Below are positions 33,685 through 42,203 of a DNA stretch of 64,000 nucleotides, piece after piece. The notes beneath the pieces are model-generated. The model was not told where the DNA came from. It worked only from the letters and a program-made list of their open reading frames with translations, and searched no databases. The position numbers and the translations under genes are program-made. Source of the DNA: Clostridia bacterium. GTDB taxonomy: Bacteria; Bacillota; Clostridia; Oscillospirales; CAG-272. Numbering within the stretch: position 1 is the stretch's first letter; the number at the start of each line of letters is the position of its first letter. Where the stretch lies: NCBI GenBank assembly GCA_017463485.1, contig JAFTPD010000012.1, positions 1-64,000 on the forward strand, written 5' to 3'.

Positions 33685-35094
33685 ATGCCACAAGGATTTC
33701 CCGAAATTCCCGAAACCATCACAGTACATCTCGGCGCGCCCGACGAGCCCGCGCAGAACGTCACCCTTCCCTTCCTTGACTACGTCATGAACGTGGCGTC
33801 AAGCGAGATATACCCCACTTGGCCCGAGGAGGCCATACGCGCCAATATCTACGCGCAAATATCCTTTGCCCTCAATAGAATATACACCCGCTACTACCGC
33901 TCGCGAGGATATGATTTCGACATTACCAACTCCACGCAGTTCGACCAGTATTTCGTGAACGGAAGAGATATTTTTGAAAATATACAGACTATCGCATCCG
34001 AGCTTTTCAACGACTACATACGCAGACAAGGAAGCGTTGAGCCGTTGTTTGCTCAATACTGCAACGGCACGACTGTTACCTGCGACGGACTTTCGCAATG
34101 GGGTAGCGTCCGCCGCGCGGAAATGGGAGATACGCCATACGATATCCTTACCTATTACTACGGCGACGACATTGACATAGTGTTTAACGCGCCCAACGCC
34201 ACGCCAAATGCAACTCCGCCTCCGACAGCGCCCTTGCGCATAGGCAGCACGGGAGACTACGTCCGCCTGTTGCAGATACAGCTCAACCGAATCTCGGATA
34301 ACTACCCGAGTATCCCAAAAATATCCTCTCCTGACGGTATTTTTTCCTTTGACACCGAGGCGGCGGTGAGAAGATTTCAAGAGGTATTCAACCTCACTCC
34401 CGACGGTGTCGTAGGTCCTGCTACCTGGAACACAGTGCAACGGATATACACCGCCGTCAAGCGGCTGAACAGTCTGAACTCCGAGGGCATTTCCCTATCG
34501 GACATCACTCAGCAGTACGAGGGTGCGCTGACCCTTGGCGACACGGGAAATGCGGTATACAATCTGCAATATTTTCTCAGCACCCTTGCCGCTTATTACC
34601 CGACTATACCCGCGGTGGCTATTGACGGTGTGTTCGGCGAGAGCACCCGCGACGCCGTAATAAGCGCACAAAAGACCTTTGGACTTACTCCCGACGGTCT
34701 TGTGGGCGAGGACACGTGGAACACCATCAGCAACGCATATCAGGGAATCATAAACCAAATATCTCCCCAATTCACCGACGGAAATATTCTGCCCTACCCC
34801 GGTGTGCCGCTCCGCGAGGGTGATGAGTCCGAATTTGTGCGGGTGCTTCAGGAATATCTGAATTTTATATCGCAATCAATTCCCGAAATACCTCCCGTCA
34901 ATCCTACGGGATATTTCGGACCGCAAACGCGCGCCTCGGTAATTGCATTCCAAAACCTTTATGGCATAGCTGCGCCCGTCGCCGGACAGGTGGGAGCTCA
35001 GACGTGGAACGAGATCGCCAATCTTTACAGTGACCTTTATATCGGCGGGCGGCTTTCGGACGGTCAGTACCCCGGCGCGCCCGTGGGAGAATAA
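33685..35094 (+). CDS. SleC-like spore cortex-lytic protein, SpoIID domain plus three peptidoglycan-binding repeats
   Basis: 469 residues. The N-terminal 170 residues are a SpoIID-like lytic transglycosylase domain: ETITVHLGAP, NVASSEIYPTWPEEAIRAN (Glu41 aligns with the SpoIID catalytic Glu), ALNRIYTRYYRSRGYDFDIT and CDGLSQWGS. Three PG_binding_1 repeats follow (about 178-265, 288-355 and 373-448), each with a DG-hFG/FS...TRxAVxxFQ-type core and TWNT or TWNE. SleC degrades cortex peptidoglycan during germination in Clostridium. The three repeats and the separate N-terminal gene differ from classical single-chain SleC. Confidence 0.83.
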   Translation: MPQGFPEIPETITVHLGAPDEPAQNVTLPFLDYVMNVASSEIYPTWPEEAIRANIYAQISFALNRIYTRYYRSRGYDFDITNSTQFDQYFVNGRDIFENIQTIASELFNDYIRRQGSVEPLFAQYCNGTTVTCDGLSQWGSVRRAEMGDTPYDILTYYYGDDIDIVFNAPNATPNATPPPTAPLRIGSTGDYVRLLQIQLNRISDNYPSIPKISSPDGIFSFDTEAAVRRFQEVFNLTPDGVVGPATWNTVQRIYTAVKRLNSLNSEGISLSDITQQYEGALTLGDTGNAVYNLQYFLSTLAAYYPTIPAVAIDGVFGESTRDAVISAQKTFGLTPDGLVGEDTWNTISNAYQGIINQISPQFTDGNILPYPGVPLREGDESEFVRVLQEYLNFISQSIPEIPPVNPTGYFGPQTRASVIAFQNLYGIAAPVAGQVGAQTWNEIANLYSDLYIGGRLSDGQYPGAPVGE

Positions 35095-35126
35095 ACCGCC
35101 GCAGATAGCGGCTGAACGGAGGAAAA

Positions 35127-35660
35127 ATGCCAAATCAATTTGAAAGAGATGCCATAACCAATCTTCAACGGTATCTGCGACAGCTTTCATATTTCGACCA
35201 AGATATTTCACAAGTCCCCATTGACGGGATATTTGAAAGCGTCACGCGGGAGGCTCTGCGCGCATATCAACGCTCGGTTGGACTTCCCGAAACGGGGGTT
35301 GCCGACCGAGAAACGTGGGATCGGCTATATCTCGATTACATCAGCAGCCTGAGTGATAATTCGCCTCCCGCACCCGTGTACGTATTTCCGCGTTACCCAA
35401 ACGGGTACGCCATCAGACGCGGCGACGAGGGATTTCCCGTCTCCGTGGCGCAATTTCTGTTGCGCGAGATGCTGATAATCTACGGCGAGGAGCAGCTCGC
35501 CCCCGAGCCCGACGGCAAGTTTGGAGCTGCCACCGAAACGGCGACAAGACGTTTTCAACAGCTTCACGGACTCCCTCCCACGGGGGAAATAGATAAGCTG
35601 ACGTGGAACAATCTTGCCGCCGCCCACCGTCCGACGGTGGAAAGATTTCCTGTGGAATAA
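35127..35660 (+). CDS. Double peptidoglycan-binding-domain protein
   Basis: 177 residues built of two PG_binding_1 domains (about 8-72 and 92-168). Cores are PIDGIFESVTREALRAYQRS with TWDR, and PDGKFGAATETATRRFQQLHG with TWNN. There is no signal peptide and no catalytic domain. It follows the SleC-like gene by 32 bases, so it is probably a cortex-binding accessory expressed with it. GGAGG precedes the ATG. Confidence 0.82.
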   Translation: MPNQFERDAITNLQRYLRQLSYFDQDISQVPIDGIFESVTREALRAYQRSVGLPETGVADRETWDRLYLDYISSLSDNSPPAPVYVFPRYPNGYAIRRGDEGFPVSVAQFLLREMLIIYGEEQLAPEPDGKFGAATETATRRFQQLHGLPPTGEIDKLTWNNLAAAHRPTVERFPVE

Positions 35661-35664
35661 CAGA

Positions 35665-35691
35665 TTACGGGAGGTGAAATACCTCCCGTAA
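35665..35691 (+). terminator. Terminator after the SleC-like operon
   Basis: TTACGGGAGGT (35665-35675) pairs with ACCTCCCGTAA (35681-35691); only a weak T-tail follows. Confidence 0.7.
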
Positions 35692-35716
35692 ATATTAAGT
35701 TTCGATTAAACGTATA

Positions 35717-36046
35717 CTATACCAATACTATTTTTACCGCTTTATTTTTCTTTTGCGCGTATTTTGCTGTATACTGACTTCCCTTGGATTTTCCGTCCCA
35801 TATTATTAGTACAAAGTCAGCCATGTCCACCATTTGCTCGTTTCGTTTTATCGGCGCGGCTCTGCCGTATAGATCATATTGCGGACGAATGACTGTTTTT
35901 TCTATTCCGTTATCGTCCGCATAACGCTCCGCTACCGTATCTATCCCCTTTGCTCCACCCGTAATGATCATTTTCACATCAGGAGGAATATACCCGCTTA
36001 AATCAAAATTTTCGATGCTCCGCGAGCCTGCTATCAATACTTTCAT
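35717..36046 (-). CDS. Small SLOG (YspA/DUF2493-like) nucleotide-binding protein
   Basis: 109 residues. It begins MKVLIAGSRSI and carries IITGGAKGIDTVAERYA, the double-glycine ligand motif of the SLOG/DprA-like Rossmann fold, then NEQMVDMADFVLIIWDG. Such proteins bind nucleotide-derived ligands and appear in mobile or signalling contexts. The ligand is unknown. It is divergent from two XRE-family regulators, sharing overlapping -35 boxes. Confidence 0.8.
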   Translation of the reverse strand: MKVLIAGSRSIENFDLSGYIPPDVKMIITGGAKGIDTVAERYADDNGIEKTVIRPQYDLYGRAAPIKRNEQMVDMADFVLIIWDGKSKGSQYTAKYAQKKNKAVKIVLV

Positions 36047-36082
36047 AATTGTTACCTCTTTTGTATATTATATATTTATATA

Positions 36083-36111
36083 AGTATACACCTAATCAAG
36101 TGAATTGTCAA
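36083..36111 (-). promoter_or_regulatory. Promoter of the SLOG gene
   Basis: On the minus strand: TTGACA (36106-36111), 17 bases, TATACT (36083-36088). The -35 box overlaps the -35 box of the opposing promoter. Confidence 0.78.
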
Positions 36112-36133
36112 GAAGGTATATCTTTATTAAAAT
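36105..36133 (+). promoter_or_regulatory. Promoter of the XRE regulator genes
   Basis: TTGTCA (36105-36110), 17 bases, TAAAAT (36128-36133). It faces away from the SLOG promoter and shares five bases with its -35 box. Confidence 0.72.
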
Positions 36134-36158
36134 ATATACAAAAAGGGGGAGTGACGGT

Positions 36159-36359
36159 ATGATACGACTCAAGCTTCAGGAATACCTGAACGGAAACAAG
36201 ATCACAAGATACGAGCTTGCCAAGAGGACGGGCATAAAATTTCAGATAGTGGATAACTATTACAAAAACAAAGTGGTACGCTACGACAGTGACGTGCTTG
36301 ACAGATTTTGCCGAGCCTTGGACTGCGACATTTCAGATATTATTGAATACAAGGCTTAA
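36159..36359 (+). CDS. Small XRE/Cro-type HTH regulator
   Basis: 66 residues from the ATG at 36159 (AGGGGGAG upstream). The whole protein is one HTH domain: LQEYLNGNKITRYELAKRTG, recognition segment FQIVDNYYKNK, and the usual DVLDRFCRALDCDISDIIEY end. It is the minimal YozG-like form. It is a good candidate to repress the overlapping divergent promoters upstream. Confidence 0.87.
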   Translation: MIRLKLQEYLNGNKITRYELAKRTGIKFQIVDNYYKNKVVRYDSDVLDRFCRALDCDISDIIEYKA

Positions 36360-36401
36360 CAATACTCACACGAGCTATATTTGTAAACGGCAGGATCAAA
36401 T

Positions 36402-36614
36402 ATGTATAGACGAATTCGCGACTTGCGTGAGGATCGTGATCTGACGCAAAAGGAAATAGCACAAAAGCTCAACTGCTCACAGCAGGTTTACAGCAACTAC
36501 GAGTTGGGGCAAAGAGATGTCCCCACCGATATTCTGATACGCCTCGCACTTTTTTATAACGTGTCCATCGACTATATTCTCGGAATTAGTGATGAGCCGA
36601 AAAGGAACAAATAA
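36402..36614 (+). CDS. XRE-family HTH regulator
   Basis: 70 residues. Classical HTH_3 domain: IRDLREDRDLTQKEIAQKL, then CSQQVYSNYELGQRDVP and LALFYNVSIDYILG. It lacks a sensor or dimerisation extension. It sits 42 bases after the first regulator. Its stop codon lies inside the 5' arm of the following terminator. Confidence 0.87.
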   Translation: MYRRIRDLREDRDLTQKEIAQKLNCSQQVYSNYELGQRDVPTDILIRLALFYNVSIDYILGISDEPKRNK

Positions 36615-36641
36615 CCCGTGCTGAATTTCAGCACGGGTTAT
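36611..36641. terminator. Terminator between the XRE gene and prfC
   Basis: ATAACCCGTGCTGA (36611-36624) pairs with its complement at 36628-36641, followed by TTTGTTT on the plus strand. The genes are convergent, so both may use it. Confidence 0.85.
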
Positions 36642-36645
36642 TTGT

Positions 36646-38250
36646 TTAACAGTTCTGATTGAATTCCGAAAGCTTAAGTCCCGGGTTTTTATCCAGCGCC
36701 CAGGTGATCTCGTAATCGCCTACGAAAATAAGCAGATTTCTTCCCTTTACGTCCTTTACCCAACGGGTGGACTGCATAAGGCGGAGAGAGGACATATATG
36801 CGTCGTCCGCGTCCTCGTTATCCACGTAGCGAATATACTGATGCGGCAAGTCCTGCTTATGGTACTTGACGCCGTACTCCGAATCCATTCTGAACTGAAG
36901 CACGTCAAACTGAAGAACGCCGACAACGCCGACGACCACTCTTTCCATACCGCTGCCCGGCTCAAAGAATATCTGTATCGCACCCTCCTGCGCTATCTGA
37001 GTCATGCCCTTTGCAAACTGCTTGCGCTTCATGGAGTCTATCTGCTCCACCACGGCAAAATGCTCGGGAGCGAATGTGGGAATTCCCGCATACTTTATCT
37101 TCTTGCTCTTGGTGCAGACGGTGTCGCCGATTGAAAAGATACCGGGATCGAACACGCCGATAATATCTCCCGCATAGGCGGTGTCGATTATCTCGCGCTC
37201 CTGCGCCATCATCTGCTGCGGCTGGGAAAGCTTTATAGCCTTTGCTCCCTGCGTGTGCCAATATTCCTCGCCGCGCTCGAATTTACCCGAGCAGATACGC
37301 ATAAACGCGATCCTGTCGCGATGCGCTTTATTCATATTCGCTTGAATCTTAAACACAAAGGCGGAGAAATTTTCGTCCTTGGGGTCTACCACCTCGCCCT
37401 CGCTCTCATGCGCGAGCGGCTCGGAGGACATTTGCAAAAATCTTTCAAGGAAGGCTTCAACGCCAAAGTTATTCAGCGCCGAACCGAAAAACACGGGGCT
37501 GAGCTTACCTGTGCGTACCTTTTCAAGGTCAAAGTCAAAGCACGCGCCGTCAAGCAGGTCTATCTGCTCTACAAGCGCCTCACGGGCGTAAGGTCCGATA
37601 AGAGCGTCCATTTGCTCCACGTTATTGATGTCGCACTCCACGCCGCTGACGCGCTTTCGTCCGCTGTGGAACTCGCGGAACGCAAGTATGCTCTTCTTGT
37701 CGCGCTCGTAAACGCCCTTGAAATCCACTCCGCAGCCGATAGGCCAGTTGACGGGATACGTACCGATACCGAACTCCTTTTCGAGCTCGTCGATAAGGTC
37801 AAAGGGGTCGCGCGCGTCGCGGTCAAGCTTATTGATAAAGGTGAAGATCGGGATATTACGCATGGCGCAGACCTTGAAAAGCTTGCGCGTCTGCGGCTCG
37901 ATTCCCTTTGCCGCGTCAATTACCATCACCGCGCTGTCTGCCGCCATCAGGGTACGGTAGGTATCCTCCGAGAAATCCTGATGTCCCGGGGTATCAAGGA
38001 TATTTATGCAGTAGCCCTCGTACTCAAACTGAAGCACGGAGGAGGTAACGGAGATACCTCTCTTTTTTTCTATCTCCATCCAGTCGGAGGTGGCATGGCG
38101 GTCGCTGGACTTGCCCTTTACCGCGCCCGCCGACTGTATTGCGCCACCGTAAAGCAAAAACTTTTCGGTAAGCGTGGTCTTACCCGCGTCGGGGTGCGAG
38201 ATTATGGCAAACGTGCGCCGTCTGTGTATTTCTGACGAGATATCGCTCAT
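36646..38250 (-). CDS. prfC: Peptide chain release factor 3
   Basis: 534 residues, full length. GTPase motifs: AIISHPDAGKTTLTEK (G1), RGISV (G2), DTPGHQDFSED (G3) and NKLDRDARDP (G4). The RF3-specific C-terminal domain follows (GVVGVLQFDVLQFRMDSEYGV). RF3 recycles RF1/RF2 after peptide release. It is the last gene of the minus-strand run starting at yqeG, 31 bases after dnaE. Confidence 0.95.
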   Translation of the reverse strand: MSDISSEIHRRRTFAIISHPDAGKTTLTEKFLLYGGAIQSAGAVKGKSSDRHATSDWMEIEKKRGISVTSSVLQFEYEGYCINILDTPGHQDFSEDTYRTLMAADSAVMVIDAAKGIEPQTRKLFKVCAMRNIPIFTFINKLDRDARDPFDLIDELEKEFGIGTYPVNWPIGCGVDFKGVYERDKKSILAFREFHSGRKRVSGVECDINNVEQMDALIGPYAREALVEQIDLLDGACFDFDLEKVRTGKLSPVFFGSALNNFGVEAFLERFLQMSSEPLAHESEGEVVDPKDENFSAFVFKIQANMNKAHRDRIAFMRICSGKFERGEEYWHTQGAKAIKLSQPQQMMAQEREIIDTAYAGDIIGVFDPGIFSIGDTVCTKSKKIKYAGIPTFAPEHFAVVEQIDSMKRKQFAKGMTQIAQEGAIQIFFEPGSGMERVVVGVVGVLQFDVLQFRMDSEYGVKYHKQDLPHQYIRYVDNEDADDAYMSSLRLMQSTRWVKDVKGRNLLIFVGDYEITWALDKNPGLKLSEFNQNC

Positions 38251-38281
38251 ATAGTTATAGTTCCTTTCAGATAAGCAAATT

Positions 38282-41200
38282 TTATTTTAAGATCACGTTG
38301 TCCTCTCCGAGCAGTCGCTTAAATTCGCCGATTATAAACGGCGTATTTGCAAGCTTTTCGGAGTAGCGCGAATATTTTTTATCCTCTGCACTGTAAAACA
38401 GCACCTCAATCTCCCCGCCTGCGAAAATATCCACAAGATTTTTTGCCTTGAGGAACAGCTCCCCCTTCATATCGGGCAGTCGAAGAAATATTTTTTGTGC
38501 CTTCGGCGTAGACTGCGCAGGACTTGGGGGTACGGACGGCATAGCCTCGTATGGGTTATACGTCTTTGTAGGCGCGGTAGGAGCGGGTTGAGACCTCGGT
38601 TGAGACTTTGGCATCTCTGCTTGGGGCTTTGGGGGTGACTCGGGCTTTTCGGTAAAGTGCGCGTCGTCCACTAAAAGTCCCATTGATGACACGAGAATTT
38701 TCGGCTCCTCGTCCTCGCGAAGTGACAGGTTGCCGTCGATATACACGGCGGAATCGGTCTTGATGATATCCGAGAACTGTCTGAACGCCGTCGGGAAAGC
38801 GATACACTCCGCATCCCCCGTGGAATCCTCCACCGTAAAGAACGCCATACGCTCTTCTCGCTTGGTGGTCTTATGGGTAACGGCGGTAATTATTCCCGCT
38901 ATTCTGACGGGCATTTTGTCCCTTATATCTGCGGGAGCTTCGGACTCGTCGTCCTCCGCGGGGACAAACCTGCATATATCGCTGACATTCAAGGCTTTTA
39001 CACACTTTTTGTATTCGTCAAGCAGCTGTCCCGAGAAGAACATTCCCGACGAGTCGCGCTCCAGCATCAGCTTTTCGCGCATGGAGAATTCCGGGATATT
39101 GGGATACTCAAAGCGCGGCTGTGCCGCAGCCTCGCCGCCCGCCTCCGAGAACATATCGAGCTGTCCCGAAAGGTTGGCGCGCATTTTCTGCGACATTCGC
39201 TCCAGCATCAATTCAAAGGCCGCAAGCAGCTGTGAGCGGCGGGTGGGCATTGAATCAAACGCGCCCGATTTTATAAGTCCCTCAAGCTGTTTTTTATTTA
39301 TATCCACGTGACTCATTCGGTCAAGGAAGCTTTCAAACGACACAAATTCGCCGCCCTTTTCCCTCTCGTCAACGATAGACGAAATAAAGCTCTCGCCCAC
39401 GTTCTTGAGCGCCAGCAGACCGTAGCGGATAGCGTCCCGTCCGCCCTCGCGGGTGACGCTGAAATTCACGTTACTGTGATTTACGTCGGGGGGCAGAACG
39501 AAAATTCCTCTCTTTTCCGCCTCGGTTATATACTCCGCCATTTTTGTGCGGTTTCCAAGCACCGAGGTGAGCAGAGCCGCAAAATATTCCGCGGGATAGT
39601 GCGCTTTGAGGTAAGCGGTACGATAGGAGATAACGGCGTAAGCCGCCGCGTGGGATTTATTGAAGGCGTAGTTTGCAAAGCTACTCATATCGTCAAAAAG
39701 CTTGACGGCAACAGCCTCGTCTACTCCGCGCTCAAGAGCGCCCTTTATGAAATCCGCTCTTTCCGCTTCCAGCACGTCCGCCTTTTTCTTGGACATGGCG
39801 CGGCGCACGATATCCGCGTGACCGTAGGTGTACCCTGCCACGGTGCGGAAGATGCTCATTACCTGCTCCTGATACACCGTAACTCCAAAGGTAGAGCGAA
39901 GTATCGGCTCAAGCAGGGGTGTGGGGTATTTTATCCTTGACGGATCGTTTTTGTTTGCTATATATGTGGGAATTGCGTCCATGGGTCCCGGACGGTAGAG
40001 CGCTATCGCCGCCTCAATATCGTCCATACATTCGGGGCGCAGTTGGGTGAGCATCTGCTTCATTCCGCCCGATTCAAGCTGGAATACGCCGCCCGTGTTG
40101 CCCTTGGATATCAGCTCAAAGGTTTCCGCGTCGTCCATTGGGATATTTTCAATCGAAAAATCGGGGGTGTTCAACCTCACCTGCTTTTGCGCGTCGTCAA
40201 TTATGGTAAGATAGCGGAGAGCGAGAAAGTCAAATTTCAACAGTCCAAGCTCCGCGACGGTATCCATATCGTACTGCGTGACCACTGTACCGTTGCAAAG
40301 TGCAAGAGGCACGTAGTCGGACACGGGATCGTCGGTTATGACAACGCCCGCCGCGTGAATGGACGAATTTCTCGGCATACCTTCAAGCGCCATAGCAGTA
40401 TCCACAAGCTCTTTTACATTGTCGGAGCTTGAATAAAGCGTTTTAAGGTCGGGGAGCTTGAGTGCGTCGGCAATAGTGATGCCAAGCTCCTGTGGCACGG
40501 CTCTTGCCACCGCGTCCACGTCGCCGTAGGACATACCCATAGCTCTGCCCACGTCGCGGATAGCCGCTCTCGCCGCCAGAGTACCGAAGGTTATTATCTG
40601 TGACACGCGCTCTCTGCCGTAGCGGCGGGCGATATACTCGATCACCTCGTCGCGTCTGTTGTAGCAGAAATCCACGTCGATATCGGGCATGCTGACTCGC
40701 TCGGGATTGAGAAAACGCTCAAAAAGAAGGTCGCCGCGTATAGGATCAACGTCGGTAATTCCAAGGCAGTACGCAACAAGGCTTCCCGCGCCCGAGCCAC
40801 GCCCGGGCCCTACGGGAATACCGTGAGATTTTGCAAAATTAACGTAATCCCACACGATAAGGAAATAGTCATCATATCCCATGCTTCCGATAACCGAAAG
40901 CTCGTAGCGGAGTCTGTCCGCGTATCTTTCCTTGGTGTATTCGCCGTCAAGCGTTATTTTGCCCGACGCTTCGTGTCTGTCAAATCCGTCGCACACCAGC
41001 CGCTTGAGATACTCCGCCGCGCCCATTCCGTCGGGACACGGGAATTTGGGCAGGCGCACCTTGTCAAGCTCAAACTCAAGATTGCACCGCTCGGCGATCC
41101 TTGCGGTGTTTTCAATAGCACCGTTATAGTGCCCGAAAAGCATCTGCATTTCGGATTCGCTCTTGAAATAAAATTCGTCGCCCTCAAAGCCGAGTCCGCC

Positions 41201-41914
41201 GCCGTTTGCGTCCTCCTCCAGCGTGCGGTTAGTCTGAATACAGGTCAGCACCCGCTGAATGTGCGAGTCGGAGCGACGGAGATAATGACAGTCGTTGGTG
41301 GCAACGAGAGGGAGTCCCGCGCGTTGTGCAAGCCTTGCAAGCGGCATTATTACCTGCTTTTCCTGCTCAAGACCGTGATTTTGTATTTCAATATAAAAAT
41401 TATCCTTGCCAAATATTTCGGCATATTCAAGGGCAGCCTTCAGCGCCCCATCCTCGTCGCCCGCCAAAAGCAAACGTGGTAGCTCGCCCGCAAGGCATCC
41501 CGACAGCGCGATAAGTCCGCCGCTGTATCGACGGAGCAACTCCTTATCCACTCGCGGCTTGGAATAAAAGCCCTCTGTAAACGCCAGAGAATTAAGCGCG
41601 ATAAGGTTTTTGTAGCCCTCCATATCCTTGCAGAGAAGCACAAGATGATAGTAATTCGAGCCGCCCGCGTCGGACGGGCTTTTTTCAAATCGAGAGCCAC
41701 GGGCAACGTAGACCTCACAGCCGATAATGGGCTTTATCCCCTCTCGACGGCACGCCTTATAAAATTTCACCGCGCCGTACATAACGCCGTGGTCGGTTAT
41801 CGCCACTGCGTCCTGCCCAAGCTCACGCGCCCTCTTTGCGATACCGTCAATACGGCACGCACCGTCAAGCAGACTGTATTCGCTGTGCAAATGCAGGTGT
41901 ACGAAATTTCCCAT
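38282..41914 (-). CDS. dnaE: DNA polymerase III alpha subunit DnaE
   Basis: 1210 residues. Order: N-terminal PHP domain (HLHSEYSLLDGACRI, AITDHGVMYG), the polymerase catalytic core with PDIDVDF (Asp411 and Asp413 as the metal-binding pair), fingers (RPGPMDAIP, FGVTVYQEQVM, NKSHAAAYAVISY), a helix-hairpin-helix and an OB domain (IAGIITAV). A Pro/Ser/Lys-rich linker near residue 1110 precedes a short C-terminal domain. This is the replicative or lesion-synthesis alpha subunit of DnaE1 type. The C-terminus is somewhat longer than usual. Confidence 0.96.
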   Translation of the reverse strand: MGNFVHLHLHSEYSLLDGACRIDGIAKRARELGQDAVAITDHGVMYGAVKFYKACRREGIKPIIGCEVYVARGSRFEKSPSDAGGSNYYHLVLLCKDMEGYKNLIALNSLAFTEGFYSKPRVDKELLRRYSGGLIALSGCLAGELPRLLLAGDEDGALKAALEYAEIFGKDNFYIEIQNHGLEQEKQVIMPLARLAQRAGLPLVATNDCHYLRRSDSHIQRVLTCIQTNRTLEEDANGGGLGFEGDEFYFKSESEMQMLFGHYNGAIENTARIAERCNLEFELDKVRLPKFPCPDGMGAAEYLKRLVCDGFDRHEASGKITLDGEYTKERYADRLRYELSVIGSMGYDDYFLIVWDYVNFAKSHGIPVGPGRGSGAGSLVAYCLGITDVDPIRGDLLFERFLNPERVSMPDIDVDFCYNRRDEVIEYIARRYGRERVSQIITFGTLAARAAIRDVGRAMGMSYGDVDAVARAVPQELGITIADALKLPDLKTLYSSSDNVKELVDTAMALEGMPRNSSIHAAGVVITDDPVSDYVPLALCNGTVVTQYDMDTVAELGLLKFDFLALRYLTIIDDAQKQVRLNTPDFSIENIPMDDAETFELISKGNTGGVFQLESGGMKQMLTQLRPECMDDIEAAIALYRPGPMDAIPTYIANKNDPSRIKYPTPLLEPILRSTFGVTVYQEQVMSIFRTVAGYTYGHADIVRRAMSKKKADVLEAERADFIKGALERGVDEAVAVKLFDDMSSFANYAFNKSHAAAYAVISYRTAYLKAHYPAEYFAALLTSVLGNRTKMAEYITEAEKRGIFVLPPDVNHSNVNFSVTREGGRDAIRYGLLALKNVGESFISSIVDEREKGGEFVSFESFLDRMSHVDINKKQLEGLIKSGAFDSMPTRRSQLLAAFELMLERMSQKMRANLSGQLDMFSEAGGEAAAQPRFEYPNIPEFSMREKLMLERDSSGMFFSGQLLDEYKKCVKALNVSDICRFVPAEDDESEAPADIRDKMPVRIAGIITAVTHKTTKREERMAFFTVEDSTGDAECIAFPTAFRQFSDIIKTDSAVYIDGNLSLREDEEPKILVSSMGLLVDDAHFTEKPESPPKPQAEMPKSQPRSQPAPTAPTKTYNPYEAMPSVPPSPAQSTPKAQKIFLRLPDMKGELFLKAKNLVDIFAGGEIEVLFYSAEDKKYSRYSEKLANTPFIIGEFKRLLGEDNVILK

Positions 41915-41941
41915 TTCCGCGCCCTCCTCTCTCGTTAAAAT

Positions 41942-42190
41942 TTAAATTTCTTTCTGCTCCTCACTGCGGAACAAAAGCTTAGCTTTTCCTCTGCGGTCTA
42001 CAACAAGCACCGCCTGCTCGTCGCCAACGCGGAATATTTCACGCCGCGCCGCGCCAAGTCCCAAAAAGCCTGCGGGGAGCTTGAACTGTTCCCCATCGAT
42101 ACCAACGGTTATTCCGCCGAATCGGGAAAACCCGTAGGTGATATCGCAGACCGTACCGTCCACGTCGATCTTCCAATGCTGTTTTTTCAT
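41942..42190 (-). CDS. Small hypothetical beta-rich protein
   Basis: 82 residues, not recognised. It is a soluble, beta-strand-rich sequence (HWKIDVDGTVCDITYGFS, FGGITVGIDGEQFKLPAG, QAVLVVDRRGKAKLLF) without Cys pairs, signal peptide or membrane segment. It lies 13 bases after pepP and 27 before dnaE on the same strand, so it is transcribed with them. Confidence 0.65.
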   Translation of the reverse strand: MKKQHWKIDVDGTVCDITYGFSRFGGITVGIDGEQFKLPAGFLGLGAARREIFRVGDEQAVLVVDRRGKAKLLFRSEEQKEI

Positions 42191-42203
42191 AGCCTTCCTC
42201 GCA

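Noticed and set aside
40823..41482. Plus-strand frame opposite dnaE
   Set aside because: It is antisense to the conserved polymerase core and has no ribosome site or domain match.
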